A DNA stretch of 64,000 bases from Bog-532 sp963830385 (lineage in GTDB: Bacteria > Actinomycetota > Actinomycetes > Streptosporangiales > Streptosporangiaceae): NCBI GenBank assembly GCA_963830385.1, contig CAWHMD010000005.1:1550001-1614000 (forward strand), given 5' to 3'. A program made the translations under genes and the position numbers. This document shows positions 24,707-33,497 of this stretch, in pieces (position 1 is the first letter of the stretch; each line of letters begins with the position of its first letter). Under the pieces are notes generated by a model, which saw only the letters and a list, made by a program, of their open reading frames with translations, made no database searches and was not told the origin of the DNA.

Positions 24707-26380
24707 GTGAGCCAAATGCCCGAGTTCGATGTTGTCGTGCTCGGCGGTGGGACCGCGGGCGTGCACGTCGCGGCGGAGGTCGCCATCAGCGGCCGGTCGG
24801 TCGCGCTGGTGGAGGCCGGCCTGGTCGGTGGCGAGTCACCGTACCTCGCCTGCCTGCCCTCCAAAACGTTGCTGGAGGCGGCGGGCCGGGGCGAGGCGTG
24901 GGAGAACGCCGTGGCCCGGCGGGACGAGGTGACCAGCCACCTGGACGACAGCTCGGCGGCCAGCCGGCTGACCGAGGCAGGGGTCACCCTGCTGCGCGGC
25001 ACCGGCCAGGTCACCCGGCCCGGGACCGTGCAGGTCACCACCTACTCCGACGCCGACCCAGCCCCGGACGGGGTGGCCAGCCCGGGCCAGACCGTCGAGC
25101 TCACTTACACCGACCTGGTGCTGTCGACCGGCAGCGAGCCGGTCGCCCCGCCGATCGAAGGGCTGGCCGACATCGCCGCGTGGACCAGCGCGGGCGCGCT
25201 GAGCAGCCCGGACCTGCCGCGGCGGCTGGTCGTCCTGGGCGGCGGCTCGGCCGGCTGTGAGCTGGCCCAGATCTACGCCGCGTTCGGCTCCCAGGTGACG
25301 CTGATCGAGGCCGAGGACAAGCTGCTGCCCGCCGAGGCCGCCTTCACCGGGGAGATCCTGGCCGAGGCGCTGCGCCGGACGGGCGTGGACGTGCGGCTGG
25401 GGTCGGCCGCGGTCAAGGCCGAGCGGATGGACGAGGGGCTGGCGCTGATCCTGGCCGACGGCAGCCGGATCGATGCGGACCGGGTGCTGCTGGCCACCGG
25501 CCGGCGGCCGCGGGTCAGCGGCCTCGGCCTGGACAGCGTGGGCGTGGACGTCAAGCCGGGCACCGCGATCCCGGTCGACACCACCGGCCGGGTGGTGGCC
25601 AAGGGCGCCAGCGCGACCGGACCGGCCGACGAGCAGACGACCGGGCTGTGGGCGGCCGGGGACGTGACCGGGCTCGGCACCCACACGCACACCGCCCGCT
25701 ACCAGGCTCGGGTGGTGGCCGCCAACATCCTCGGCCAGCGCCGTGAAGCCGACTACCGGGCCATCCCGCGGGCGGTCTACACGATGCCGTCGGTGTTCGC
25801 GGTCGGCGCGTCCCCGCAGGGCGCCGCCGAGGCCGGCATCGAGCTGGTCACCGCCGGCGCCGACCTCCAGGACACGGCCCGCGCGCTGGTGGCGGGCGAG
25901 GACGCCGGGCGGGTCGAGCTGTACGCCCACCCTGAGTCGAAGCTGCTGCTGGGCGCCGCCGCGGTCGGGCCGAACGCGCCCGACTGGATGGGCGAGGTCA
26001 CGGTGGCCATCCGGGCCGGGGTGCCGCTGCCGGTGCTGGCCGACACCGTGCACGCCTTCCCGACCTACAGCGAGGCCCTGGAGCCGGTGCTGCGGGAGCT
26101 GGCCGGTAAGCTCACCACCCATCCAGGGGACAATGGTCCCAGCCGCGAAGGTTCGGGGTCCGCCGACCCGGCCCGCGCGGGTGCGGTCCCGGCCGCTGGC
26201 CCGGCTGAGCCAGCCGGGCCTGCTGGGCCCGCCGGCGACCGCCGCGAGATGGCCGGTGGCGGCCCGGCGGGTGACGGCTTGACCGGCGACAACGGGACGC
26301 GGCGCCCGGCGGTGGCCGAGCCGCTTGGTCCCGAGCCAACCAGTGCGGCCAGCACCGACGCGAGGAGTGCCGCGAGTTGA
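24707..26380 (+). CDS. FAD-dependent pyridine nucleotide-disulfide oxidoreductase-like protein
   Basis: 557 residues. It has the FAD-binding GGGTAG (13-18), NAD-binding LGGGSAGCELAQI, and the second FAD motif WAAGDVTGLG of the dihydrolipoamide dehydrogenase/mercuric reductase family. The redox motif, normally Cys-x4-Cys, reads S44-PYLA-C49, so the first Cys is missing, and the usual C-terminal HPT reads FPT. It should not be a standard dithiol reductase. The last 85 or so residues are Gly/Pro/Ala-rich and disordered. The GTG start has GGGGATGGGAAG upstream. The stop overlaps the start of the small acidic gene (TTGA). Confidence 0.85.
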   Translation: MSQMPEFDVVVLGGGTAGVHVAAEVAISGRSVALVEAGLVGGESPYLACLPSKTLLEAAGRGEAWENAVARRDEVTSHLDDSSAASRLTEAGVTLLRGTGQVTRPGTVQVTTYSDADPAPDGVASPGQTVELTYTDLVLSTGSEPVAPPIEGLADIAAWTSAGALSSPDLPRRLVVLGGGSAGCELAQIYAAFGSQVTLIEAEDKLLPAEAAFTGEILAEALRRTGVDVRLGSAAVKAERMDEGLALILADGSRIDADRVLLATGRRPRVSGLGLDSVGVDVKPGTAIPVDTTGRVVAKGASATGPADEQTTGLWAAGDVTGLGTHTHTARYQARVVAANILGQRREADYRAIPRAVYTMPSVFAVGASPQGAAEAGIELVTAGADLQDTARALVAGEDAGRVELYAHPESKLLLGAAAVGPNAPDWMGEVTVAIRAGVPLPVLADTVHAFPTYSEALEPVLRELAGKLTTHPGDNGPSREGSGSADPARAGAVPAAGPAEPAGPAGPAGDRREMAGGGPAGDGLTGDNGTRRPAVAEPLGPEPTSAASTDARSAAS

Positions 26381-26553
26381 GCGAGATGGACATCGAAAAG
26401 CCTGCCGAAGACGCCTACGAGCAGGACCGTGACCTGGTCGAAACCGACGAGGACGCCCGGCCCCCGCGCGACGAGCTTCCGTTCGACGCCAACGAGGCGG
26501 ACGCGGTGGAGCAGGAGATCACCGTCGGCGACGACGATGACGACTACCGCTGA
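26377..26553 (+). CDS. Small acidic protein (58 aa), unknown
   Basis: The TTG start overlaps the flavoprotein stop (TTGA), with GAGGAG nine bases upstream; an ATG at 26386 would give 55 aa. The product is very acidic (many Asp and Glu, ending GDDDDDYR), has no Cys and is probably unfolded alone. The stretch LPFDANEADAVEQE resembles a motif I recall from other short actinobacterial proteins of unknown role. Tight coupling to the flavoprotein suggests a joint function. Confidence 0.65.
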   Translation: MSEMDIEKPAEDAYEQDRDLVETDEDARPPRDELPFDANEADAVEQEITVGDDDDDYR

Positions 26554-26680
26554 ACCATCGGCGGTAACGGCTCGCGGGGGCTCCGCGGGCTGGGAATGTG
26601 GCTGGCCTGGCTGCTTGGACTTACGATGGCCGGAACGCGGATAACTGTCCGCCGTCTGCCCTATATGTTCGGAGACACTG

Positions 26681-27301
26681 GTGACAGCACCGTCCGACGC
26701 ACGACCGCGAGGCGCGCGGCTGCCCCGGCAAGCCCGCCGGCGTCAGCTGCTCGGGGCAGCTCAGGAGGTTTTCGTCTCCCAGGGCTACCACGCGGCCGCG
26801 ATGGACGAGATCGCGGAGCGGGCCGGGATCAGCAAGCCCGTGCTGTACCAGCACTTCCCGAGCAAGCTGGAGCTTTACCTGGCCCTGCTGGACGAAAGCG
26901 TGGACGCGCTCATCGACACCGTGCGCAAGGCGCTCAACTCCACCAACGACAACAAGGAGCGGGTGGGGGCGACGTTCGGCGCGTACTTCGGCTTCGTGGC
27001 CAACCAGGGCGGCGCCTACCGGCTGGTGTTCGAGTCCGACCTCAGCAACGAGCCCCTGGTGCGGGAACGGCTGGACCGCTCGGTGCAGGAATGCGCGGAG
27101 ATGATCAGCGAGGTTATCAAGGAAGACACCAGCATCCCGGAGGAAGCCGCACAGCTGCTCGGGGTCGGCCTGGTGGGCACGGCACAGGTCAGCGCCCGGT
27201 ACTGGCTGCGCACCGGGCGGCGGATGCCACAGGAGGAAGCCGAGCAGCTGATGGCCCGGCTCACCTGGCGGGGCATCAGCGGCTGGCCGCTCAGTAGCTG
27301 A
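26681..27301 (+). CDS. TetR family transcriptional regulator
   Basis: 206 residues. The helix-turn-helix is clear: RRRQLLGAAQEVFVSQGYHAAAMDEIAERAG, ISKPVLYQHFPSKLELYLALL. It corresponds in order to Rv3208 of M. tuberculosis, whose regulator lies beside a DUF3107 gene. GTG start with GGAGAC upstream. No palindrome was obvious in the 127 bp before it. Confidence 0.9.
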   Translation: MTAPSDARPRGARLPRQARRRQLLGAAQEVFVSQGYHAAAMDEIAERAGISKPVLYQHFPSKLELYLALLDESVDALIDTVRKALNSTNDNKERVGATFGAYFGFVANQGGAYRLVFESDLSNEPLVRERLDRSVQECAEMISEVIKEDTSIPEEAAQLLGVGLVGTAQVSARYWLRTGRRMPQEEAEQLMARLTWRGISGWPLSS

Positions 27302-27321
27302 CCGACTCATCTAGGAGCACA

Positions 27322-27543
27322 GTGGAAGTCAGGATCGGAGTCCAGTCCGCCCCGCGTGAGCTGGCCGTGGAGACCAGGGCCTCGGCCGAGGAGGTCGAGC
27401 GCGACCTGGCCGACTCGGTGGCCAACGGCGGGCTGTTCACCCTGTCCGTGGAAAAGGGCGGCAAGGTGCTGGTGCCGGCGGACAAGATCGCCTACCTGGA
27501 GTTCATCGGCGCCGAGGGGCGTCCGATAGGTTTCGGCGCCTGA
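27322..27543 (+). CDS. DUF3107 family protein
   Basis: 73 residues. It shows the family pattern: MEVRIGVQ at the start, then a helix, FTLSVEKGGKVLVPADKIAYLEFI, and GFG at the end. The M. tuberculosis relative is the small protein Rv3208A. Function unknown. GTG start with TAGGAG eight bases upstream; it follows the TetR gene by 20 bp in the same operon. Confidence 0.9.
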   Translation: MEVRIGVQSAPRELAVETRASAEEVERDLADSVANGGLFTLSVEKGGKVLVPADKIAYLEFIGAEGRPIGFGA

Positions 27544-27871
27544 GGGCCGGGCCGGTTTCGGTCCTATTACCACACTTGTCAGGGCGTTGCGAGCTGGCCG
27601 GGAAGCTCCCTGCTACACTTTGTGTTATCCGTGATAAGGATGCAGCGATCGCAGCGCGCCCAGCCGGGCGCTGGCGGCGATCGCCGGATCAGCGGGCGTT
27701 TTCGGCTGTTTCAGCATCAGCGAGACGGCGTGACCAGCGCGCACGGAGGCGCGCGGCCACCTCGGCGTCGGCGGCCTGGCCGGCGATATCGCTGGCATTG
27801 TGGCTTTGTACGGCCAGGGGACGCCCCCAAGATACGGACCAGCGCCGGGTAGGTCCTGACCACACGGCGAC
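27544..27871 (+). promoter_or_regulatory. Leader region of the DEAD-box helicase gene with structured RNA
   Basis: A 328-bp gap. TACACT at 27614-27619 could be a -10 element (TTGCGA upstream, but with a long 21-bp spacer). At 27647-27682, GATCGC and GCGATC close a long hairpin with inner pairing of AGCG-GCCC to GGGC-GCT. If this promoter is used, the leader is about 245 bases. I see no gene here. Confidence 0.4.
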
Positions 27872-29818
27872 ATGACGACGGACCCTCCATCCGCCGGCCC
27901 GAGGGGGACGGCAGACAGAGGGGATCGATGGAGGATGAACCCCCTGACAAGCGAAATATTGGCCGGGCAGCGGGCGGCGGAGGATTCCGACGCTCCCAGT
28001 GACGCTCCCGGCGGCCCCAGCGCTCTGGACGCGGTGGCCGAGCAGACCATCACCACTACTGACGACCGTACGGACGACGCGCACGCGGTCCCGTTCCGCG
28101 ACCTCGGCGTCTCCGACGCGATCTGCCTGGCCCTCGAGGCCGAAGGCATCTTCAAGACCTTCCCCATCCAGGCGCTGGCGCTGCCGATCGCGCTGGGTGG
28201 CTACGACATCATCGGCCAGGCGCGTACCGGCACCGGCAAGACGCTGGGCTTCGGCATCCCGCTGCTGCAGCGGCTGCAGGGCGGCGCACCGGCCGAGCCC
28301 AAGTCACCGCTGGCGCTGGTCGTGGCGCCAACCCGCGAGCTGGCCATCCAGATCGCCGATGACCTGCGGATGGCCGGGTCCGGCCTGGGCACCCGGGTCC
28401 TGACCCTGTACGGCGGGCGCGCTTACGAGCCGCAGATCGAGGCCCTGCGGGCCGGCGTCGACGTGGTGGTCAGCACCCCGGGGCGGCTGCTGGACCTGGT
28501 GGGCCAGCGGCACCTGGTGCTGAGCCAGGTGCAGACGCTGGTGCTGGACGAGGCGGACAAGATGCTCGACCTGGGCTTCCTGCCCGACGTCGAGCGGATC
28601 CTGCAGCTCACCCCGGACAGCCGCCAGACCATGATGTTCTCGGCCACGATGCCGGGTGAAGTGGTCACGCTGGCGCGGCGGCACCTGCAGCGGCCGACCC
28701 ACGTGCGGGCCGAGACCATCGACGCGCCCGCCGCGGTGCCGACCACCCGGCAGTACGTGTACCGCGCCCACCACATGGACAAGATCGAGGTGCTGGCGCG
28801 GGTCCTGCAGGCCGAAGGCCGGGGCCTGACGATGGTGTTCACCCAGACCAAGCGGGCGGCCGACCAGGTCGCCGGGGCGCTGGCCACCCGCGGCTTCGCG
28901 GTGGCGGCGGTCCACGGTGACCTCGGTCAGGGTCAGCGCGAGCAGGCGCTGCGGGCGTTCCGCAGCGGCAAGGTCGACGTGCTGGTGGCCACCGACGTGG
29001 CCGCCCGCGGCCTGGACGTGGACGACGTCACGCACGTGGTCAACTTCGAGTGCCCCGAGGACGAGAAGGCCTACCTGCACCGCATCGGCCGGACCGGCCG
29101 CGCGGGCAAGGACGGGGCCGCGGTGACGTTCGTGGACTGGCGCGACATGCAGCGCTGGAAGCTGATCGACAGCGCCCTGAGCCTCGGCCAGGCCGAGCCG
29201 GTCGAGACCTACTCCACGTCCGACCACCTGTACACCGACCTGGGTATCGCCCGCGGCGTGACCGGCACGTTGCCCAGGGCGCTGCGCAGCCGGGCCGGGC
29301 TGGACGCCGAGGCGGTCGAGGACATCGGCGAGACCGGCGGCGGCCGGGCCCCGCACGGCCGGGGTGGCCGCGACAGTGGCCGCGACGGTGGCCGCGGACG
29401 CAGCCGGTCCCGGCGCGGACGTGATTCGGCGGACGGCCACCAGGCTGGGTCCGGCGAGCACGGCAGCGACGACGCTCCGCGGGAGCGCAGCAACCGGACG
29501 CGGCGGCGTACCCGCAGCGGGCAGGACGTGCGGGCCGAGGGCTCGGCCGACGGATCGGCGAGCGCTTCGACGGCGACGGCACCGTCGGCGACGGTATCGT
29601 CCGCGGAGGGCGCCGAGGGCGTCAAAACGGGCACCGGGCGCACGCGGAGCCGGCGACGCCGTTCGCGCGGCGGGCAGCCGGCGGCTGCGCACGACGGGCA
29701 GCCGGCCGTTTCGCGCGACGGGCAGTCAGCGGCTGCGCGCGACGGACAGGCGGCGGTCTCCCACGACGGCGGGCAGCCGGCCGTTTCGCACGACGCCCAG
29801 TCGTCGGCTGCGTCCTGA
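27872..29818 (+). CDS. DEAD-box ATP-dependent RNA helicase (RhlE/DeaD-like)
   Basis: 648 residues. A Q motif precedes ARTGTGKT; DEAD (VLDEADKMLDLGF), SAT (MFSATMP), TDVAARGLD and HRIGRTGRAG follow in order, ending the core near 420. The tail contains an Arg/Gly-rich RNA-binding stretch (about 490-520) and a degenerate repeat of a DGQ-containing unit at the end (about 608-640). It unwinds RNA in ribosome assembly or mRNA decay. It corresponds in position to Rv3211. An ATG at 27935 is a possible alternative start; neither has a strong ribosome binding site. Confidence 0.92.
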   Translation: MTTDPPSAGPRGTADRGDRWRMNPLTSEILAGQRAAEDSDAPSDAPGGPSALDAVAEQTITTTDDRTDDAHAVPFRDLGVSDAICLALEAEGIFKTFPIQALALPIALGGYDIIGQARTGTGKTLGFGIPLLQRLQGGAPAEPKSPLALVVAPTRELAIQIADDLRMAGSGLGTRVLTLYGGRAYEPQIEALRAGVDVVVSTPGRLLDLVGQRHLVLSQVQTLVLDEADKMLDLGFLPDVERILQLTPDSRQTMMFSATMPGEVVTLARRHLQRPTHVRAETIDAPAAVPTTRQYVYRAHHMDKIEVLARVLQAEGRGLTMVFTQTKRAADQVAGALATRGFAVAAVHGDLGQGQREQALRAFRSGKVDVLVATDVAARGLDVDDVTHVVNFECPEDEKAYLHRIGRTGRAGKDGAAVTFVDWRDMQRWKLIDSALSLGQAEPVETYSTSDHLYTDLGIARGVTGTLPRALRSRAGLDAEAVEDIGETGGGRAPHGRGGRDSGRDGGRGRSRSRRGRDSADGHQAGSGEHGSDDAPRERSNRTRRRTRSGQDVRAEGSADGSASASTATAPSATVSSAEGAEGVKTGTGRTRSRRRRSRGGQPAAAHDGQPAVSRDGQSAAARDGQAAVSHDGGQPAVSHDAQSSAAS

Positions 29819-29832
29819 GACGGTCGCCACTC

Positions 29833-29905
29833 GCGGGTCCATGACCCGCAGGCTGGCCAGTAGGTCATTTCCGCCACACCGGCGGACCTGTCCGGCTGGC
29901 CAGCC
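29833..29905 (+). terminator. Hairpins downstream of the helicase gene
   Basis: GCGGGTC and GACCCGC form a 7-bp stem with loop CAT at 29833-29849. Directly after it, GGCTGGCCAG (29851-29860) pairs with CTGGCCAGCC (29896-29905), enclosing AGGT/ACCT and CCGCC/GGCGG. No T run follows. The first hairpin probably ends or protects the helicase mRNA. Confidence 0.5.
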
Positions 29906-29983
29906 GATGCACGCCCGTAATCCGGCCGTCATCAACACGTGATTCAATGACATCAGTGACGTTCCACCCAACGTCGTACAAGC

Positions 29984-31015
29984 ATGGGCACATCTCAGCT
30001 CAGCTCGATAAGGGTTCCCACGGTGAGCACACCCACGTCCCTCAGCCTGCCTGACAACGTCCGGCGATCGGTCATCGAAACCCGCCGCGGAAGTTTCGCG
30101 GCCCTCGAGGCCATGCCCGGCACCGGTGTCTGCGAGCGGCAGCCCGCGGTCCTCGTCCCCGGCTTCACCGGGAGCAAAGAGGACTTCCTGGCCATCTTGC
30201 ACCAGCTCGGTGCGGCCGGCCGCCGGGTGCTCGCCATCGACCAGCGCGGGCAGTATCAGACGTCCGGCCCGGACGACCCGGCCGCTTACGCCATCCGCGA
30301 GCTCGGGGCCGACGTGGCCGCGGTCGTCGACGCCGTGGCCGCCCGGGTGACCGGCGCGGCCGCTGGTCATGACGGCTCTGCGGGCGGGGCTGACGGCGCC
30401 GAGCCCGGGCGGGTGCACCTGGTCGGGCACTCGTTCGGCGGTCTGGTGGTTCGCGAGGCCCTGCTGGGCGGGGCCCGCCAGGTCGGCTCGGTCACGTTCA
30501 TGAGCTCCGGCCCGGCCAACCTCACCGGCCCGGCCGCCGCCGAGCTGACCAGCCTGCTCGGCTACCTGGACGGCAGCAGTCCCGAGGTCATGCGGCACAC
30601 CATCGAGCAGGTCTGGGACACCGCGCTCGGTCCGCAGGCCCAGGCGTCCGGGGTCAAGCCCGACATCGTGGCCTTCCTGCGCGAGCGGATGCTCGGCAAC
30701 TCTCCGGTCGGCCTCCAGGTCATGGCCCAGTACCTGTTGCGCGCACCCGACCGCACCACCGAGCTCGCCGGTCACCTGCACGCCCCGGTCCTGGTCCTGT
30801 ACGGCGAACTGGACGACAAGTGGGCGCCCGTGGCCCAGGAGGAGATGGCCTCCCGGCTGGGCGCGGAGCGCGTCTGCATCCCGGCGGCCGCCCACTCCCC
30901 CGCCGTCGACGCTCCCGAGACCACCGCCAGCGCGCTCAACAGCTTCTGGCACACCGCCGAAGGCGGCCCTGACCAGGCCCGTCAGCGCGCCGGCCAGGAG
31001 GCTTACCGGGGCTAG
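29984..31015 (+). CDS. Alpha/beta hydrolase
   Basis: 343 residues. VPGFTGSKEDF gives the oxyanion region, GHSFGGLV the nucleophile Ser, and VLYGELDDKWAP with AAHSPAVDAPE the probable Asp and His. It has no signal peptide. GTG at 30023 (AAGGG upstream) is a better start by ribosome binding site than ATG 29984, giving 330 aa. GACGTT and AACGTC at 29958-29975 form a possible operator just before it. Substrate unknown. Confidence 0.85.
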   Translation: MGTSQLSSIRVPTVSTPTSLSLPDNVRRSVIETRRGSFAALEAMPGTGVCERQPAVLVPGFTGSKEDFLAILHQLGAAGRRVLAIDQRGQYQTSGPDDPAAYAIRELGADVAAVVDAVAARVTGAAAGHDGSAGGADGAEPGRVHLVGHSFGGLVVREALLGGARQVGSVTFMSSGPANLTGPAAAELTSLLGYLDGSSPEVMRHTIEQVWDTALGPQAQASGVKPDIVAFLRERMLGNSPVGLQVMAQYLLRAPDRTTELAGHLHAPVLVLYGELDDKWAPVAQEEMASRLGAERVCIPAAAHSPAVDAPETTASALNSFWHTAEGGPDQARQRAGQEAYRG

Positions 31016-31016
31016 C

Positions 31017-31092
31017 GGGGCTGGCGGCGGTCAGCGGGGCTGGCGGCGGTCAGCGGGGCCGGCCGCGTTTGGTGGGGCCGGCCGCGTTTGGC
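31017..31092. repeat. Two pairs of 19-bp tandem repeats between convergent genes
   Basis: A 19-bp unit beginning GGGGCTGGCGG occurs twice (31017-31035, 31036-31054). It is followed by two copies of another 19-bp unit beginning GGGGCCGGCCGCG (31055-31073, 31074-31092), which differ in the last base. All four units are 19 bp and share the GGGGC start. Confidence 0.85.
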
Positions 31093-31104
31093 GGCTCCGC
31101 GGGG

Positions 31105-32007
31105 TCAGGAGTCTTCGTCGGCCAGGCCGTCCCAGGACTTGCGGGTGGACGAGGCCGCCTGGCCCTCGGGGCAGTGGCGGCGGAAGTCGCACCAGCTGCA
31201 GCCCGGCCCGGGACGGGGCGCGAACACCTCCTCGGCGCGCTCTGCGGTCAGCCCGGCCCGGTACGCCTCGTCGGCGTCGGCGCACTCGGCGGCGATGGCC
31301 TCGGCCCGGCGGACGTGCCGGGCCAGCGTGTCGTCGGTGTGTTCCCAGGCCAGCACGGAGCCGGACGGCAGGTGGTGCAGCTCGACCCGGTGGCACGGCC
31401 GGCGGAGTGACCGGGCGGCGGCCACCGCGTAGACCGCGAGCGCCAGCGAGCTGCGGGCGTCGTCGGTGGTGAGCAGGTGCCGGCCGGTCTTGTAGTCCAC
31501 GACGACCAGCTCAGTCCCGTCGGCCGGGCCATCGGCCGGGCCGTCCTCCGGGACCGGGCGCTCATCCAGGCGGTCGATGCGGCCGGACACCGCGATCCGG
31601 TCGGTGCGGGTGGCCACCGTGCGCTCCACCCCGACCGGCTCGTCGGCGGGGTCGAGGGTCGCGACGTACCCCTCGACCAGGGCCCGGGCGCGTACCCGCT
31701 GGCGGGCGGACTGAGCCGGGTCCTCGAATCCCTGGTCGATCCAGCCCTGGTCGAGCAGGTCACCGGCCACGGACCGGGTCCGGCGCTCCAGCGGCAGCCG
31801 CCACCAGGCGGCCAGCGCGTTGTGCACGCTGGCGCCCACGCTGTTGTGCGCCCACGGTGCGCCCTTGGGCAGCGGCGGGCGGTCCAGGTAGGACATCCGG
31901 TACCGGCGCGGGCAGTCCATCCAGGTGGTCAGCCGGGTCGGCGTGCACGAGTACAGCTTCTGCGGCATCCCGCCGAAGCTGAGCTGCTCCATCGTGTTGC
32001 TGGTCAC
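31105..32007 (-). CDS. RecB-like PD-(D/E)XK nuclease with Fe-S cysteines
   Basis: 300 residues. The stand-alone Cas4/RecB-like fold has SCTPTRLTTWMDCPRRY near the start, GRIDRLDE, and the catalytic VVVDYKTG. Cys at MDCP and a C-terminal GCSWCDFRRHC give four cysteines suited to an iron-sulfur cluster. It is probably a single-strand DNA exonuclease; in actinobacteria it is usually annotated as a RecB family exonuclease. The GTG start has GGAG six bases upstream. It is transcribed alone. Confidence 0.9.
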   Translation of the reverse strand: MTSNTMEQLSFGGMPQKLYSCTPTRLTTWMDCPRRYRMSYLDRPPLPKGAPWAHNSVGASVHNALAAWWRLPLERRTRSVAGDLLDQGWIDQGFEDPAQSARQRVRARALVEGYVATLDPADEPVGVERTVATRTDRIAVSGRIDRLDERPVPEDGPADGPADGTELVVVDYKTGRHLLTTDDARSSLALAVYAVAAARSLRRPCHRVELHHLPSGSVLAWEHTDDTLARHVRRAEAIAAECADADEAYRAGLTAERAEEVFAPRPGPGCSWCDFRRHCPEGQAASSTRKSWDGLADEDS

Positions 32008-32100
32008 CCTGGTCTCCGTTACCTTTTCCGTCTTTTCGGAAGCTATCAGCTGGGACCGACAGTTCGGTGACGGTCTGACTACCGGCTGAGAACCACCAGG

Positions 32101-32703
32101 TCAGGCCTGCTTGGCGAAGGCGAGCGCCGCAGTCGCGATGAGCTGGACGGAGATCGCGGCCAGCAGGAGGCCGCTGATGCGGGTGAGCAGCTCGACGCCG
32201 TTGTCGGTGAGGACCCGCTGGATCACGGTCGAGAACCGCATGGCCAGCCAGACCACGACGAACACGGCGATGATGGCCAGGCCGAGCGAGACGACGTCGG
32301 TGAAGTGGTGGACCCGCTGCACGTAGAGCATGGTGGCGACGATCGCGCCCGGCCCAGCCAGCAGCGGGGTGCCCAGCGGCACGAACGCCACGTTGGTGCG
32401 GGCCCGCTGCTCCGAGGTCGGCTCGTCGGATTTGCCGGTCAGCAGCTCGAGCGCGACCAGCAGCAGGAGCAGGCCGCCGGCGCCTTCGAGGGCGGGCAGG
32501 CCGACGCCCAGGTAGCTCAGGATCGTCTGCCCGAACAGGGCGAAGGCGACGATCACGCCGAACGCCACCGCCGCCGCCTGCCAGGCCAGCCTGTGCCGGG
32601 TCCGGGCCGACCGGCCCCGGGTCAGGCCCAGAAACAGCGGCACCGTCCCGGCCGGGTCGATGATCACCAGCAGGGTGACGAAGACTTCGGTGAAGAACTT
32701 CAC
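32101..32703 (-). CDS. MarC family integral membrane protein
   Basis: 200 residues, the normal length for the family, with six hydrophobic helices. Family motifs are VIIDPAGTVPLFLGLT in the first helix and VPLGTPLLAGPGAIV in the fourth. The transported substrate is unknown; the early link to antibiotic resistance was withdrawn. I took GTG 32703 as the start. The longer frame to 32862 adds a Cys/Arg-rich segment unlike the family. Confidence 0.88.
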   Translation of the reverse strand: MKFFTEVFVTLLVIIDPAGTVPLFLGLTRGRSARTRHRLAWQAAAVAFGVIVAFALFGQTILSYLGVGLPALEGAGGLLLLLVALELLTGKSDEPTSEQRARTNVAFVPLGTPLLAGPGAIVATMLYVQRVHHFTDVVSLGLAIIAVFVVVWLAMRFSTVIQRVLTDNGVELLTRISGLLLAAISVQLIATAALAFAKQA

Positions 32704-32776
32704 GGCTGGCACGATATCGGCCCGCTTGCTCAGCCAGATAGATGCGGGCGTGTGCCGCAGGGCGTGCGTTGCCCTG

Positions 32777-33481
32777 TCATTGCGACCGGCCGGGGCGACG
32801 TCGGGGCGTGCGGCGTGGCAGGCGGGGCCGCCAGCCGGGCACCTGGTCGCGGTAGTCCTCAAATTGCTGGCCGAAGCGGCGGGCTAGAGCTGGGTCCTCG
32901 ATCCAGTGAACGAGGAAGAAGGTAATGGCCAGGAACGCGGCCGCGTAGACGAGCAGCACCGGCCTGCTGAGCAGCAGGGCCTGCCCGGTGATGGCCACCA
33001 CCGAGGCCACGTAGAGGGGGTTGCGCACGTACCGGTAGGGACCGGCGACGGTCAGGCGCTGGGAATTGGGCTCGCCCGGGATCGGCACTCCGGCACCCTC
33101 GGCCGCGAACTGCGTAAACGCCCAGGCCACGACGATGCCACCCACCGCGATCAAGACCACGCCAATGACTCGTATCACCACCGGCCAGGGCGGAGTTCCC
33201 GGCTGCCAGCGGGTGAACGCGTACGGCAGCAGCACGACCCCTCCTGCCTGAACGATCAGGGCGAAGACGGCGGTGCCGATGGCGGCAGCCCAGCGTGGCA
33301 TTGTGACGAGAGCACTGGTGGCCTCGGCGTCCGCCGGGGGGACCGGGGCCGAAGCCGCGGCGCGGGCCTGCTGTTCCACCAGACGGTCATAGGCCAGTTG
33401 CGCCTCCGGAGGCAGGCCGCTCCTGGCGGTCCCCCAGCGCAGCGCGTACGCGGCTTCCTGCTCGGGCGTCATCTTCGCCAT
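32777..33481 (-). CDS. Isoprenylcysteine carboxyl methyltransferase-like membrane protein
   Basis: 234 residues. A soluble N-terminus of about 60 residues is followed by 4-5 hydrophobic helices. The C-terminal part has GPYRYVRNPLYVA and, later, EDPALARRFGQQFEDYRDQVPGWRPR, the hallmark of the ICMT/phospholipid methyltransferase family that uses S-adenosylmethionine. Bacterial members methylate lipids or small molecules; the substrate is unknown. It starts 16 bp after the ptsH stop, so it may be the last gene of the dhaM-ptsH operon. Confidence 0.83.
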   Translation of the reverse strand: MAKMTPEQEAAYALRWGTARSGLPPEAQLAYDRLVEQQARAAASAPVPPADAEATSALVTMPRWAAAIGTAVFALIVQAGGVVLLPYAFTRWQPGTPPWPVVIRVIGVVLIAVGGIVVAWAFTQFAAEGAGVPIPGEPNSQRLTVAGPYRYVRNPLYVASVVAITGQALLLSRPVLLVYAAAFLAITFFLVHWIEDPALARRFGQQFEDYRDQVPGWRPRLPRRTPRRRPGRSQ

Positions 33482-33497
33482 CGGCTGCGCGGCTTCC

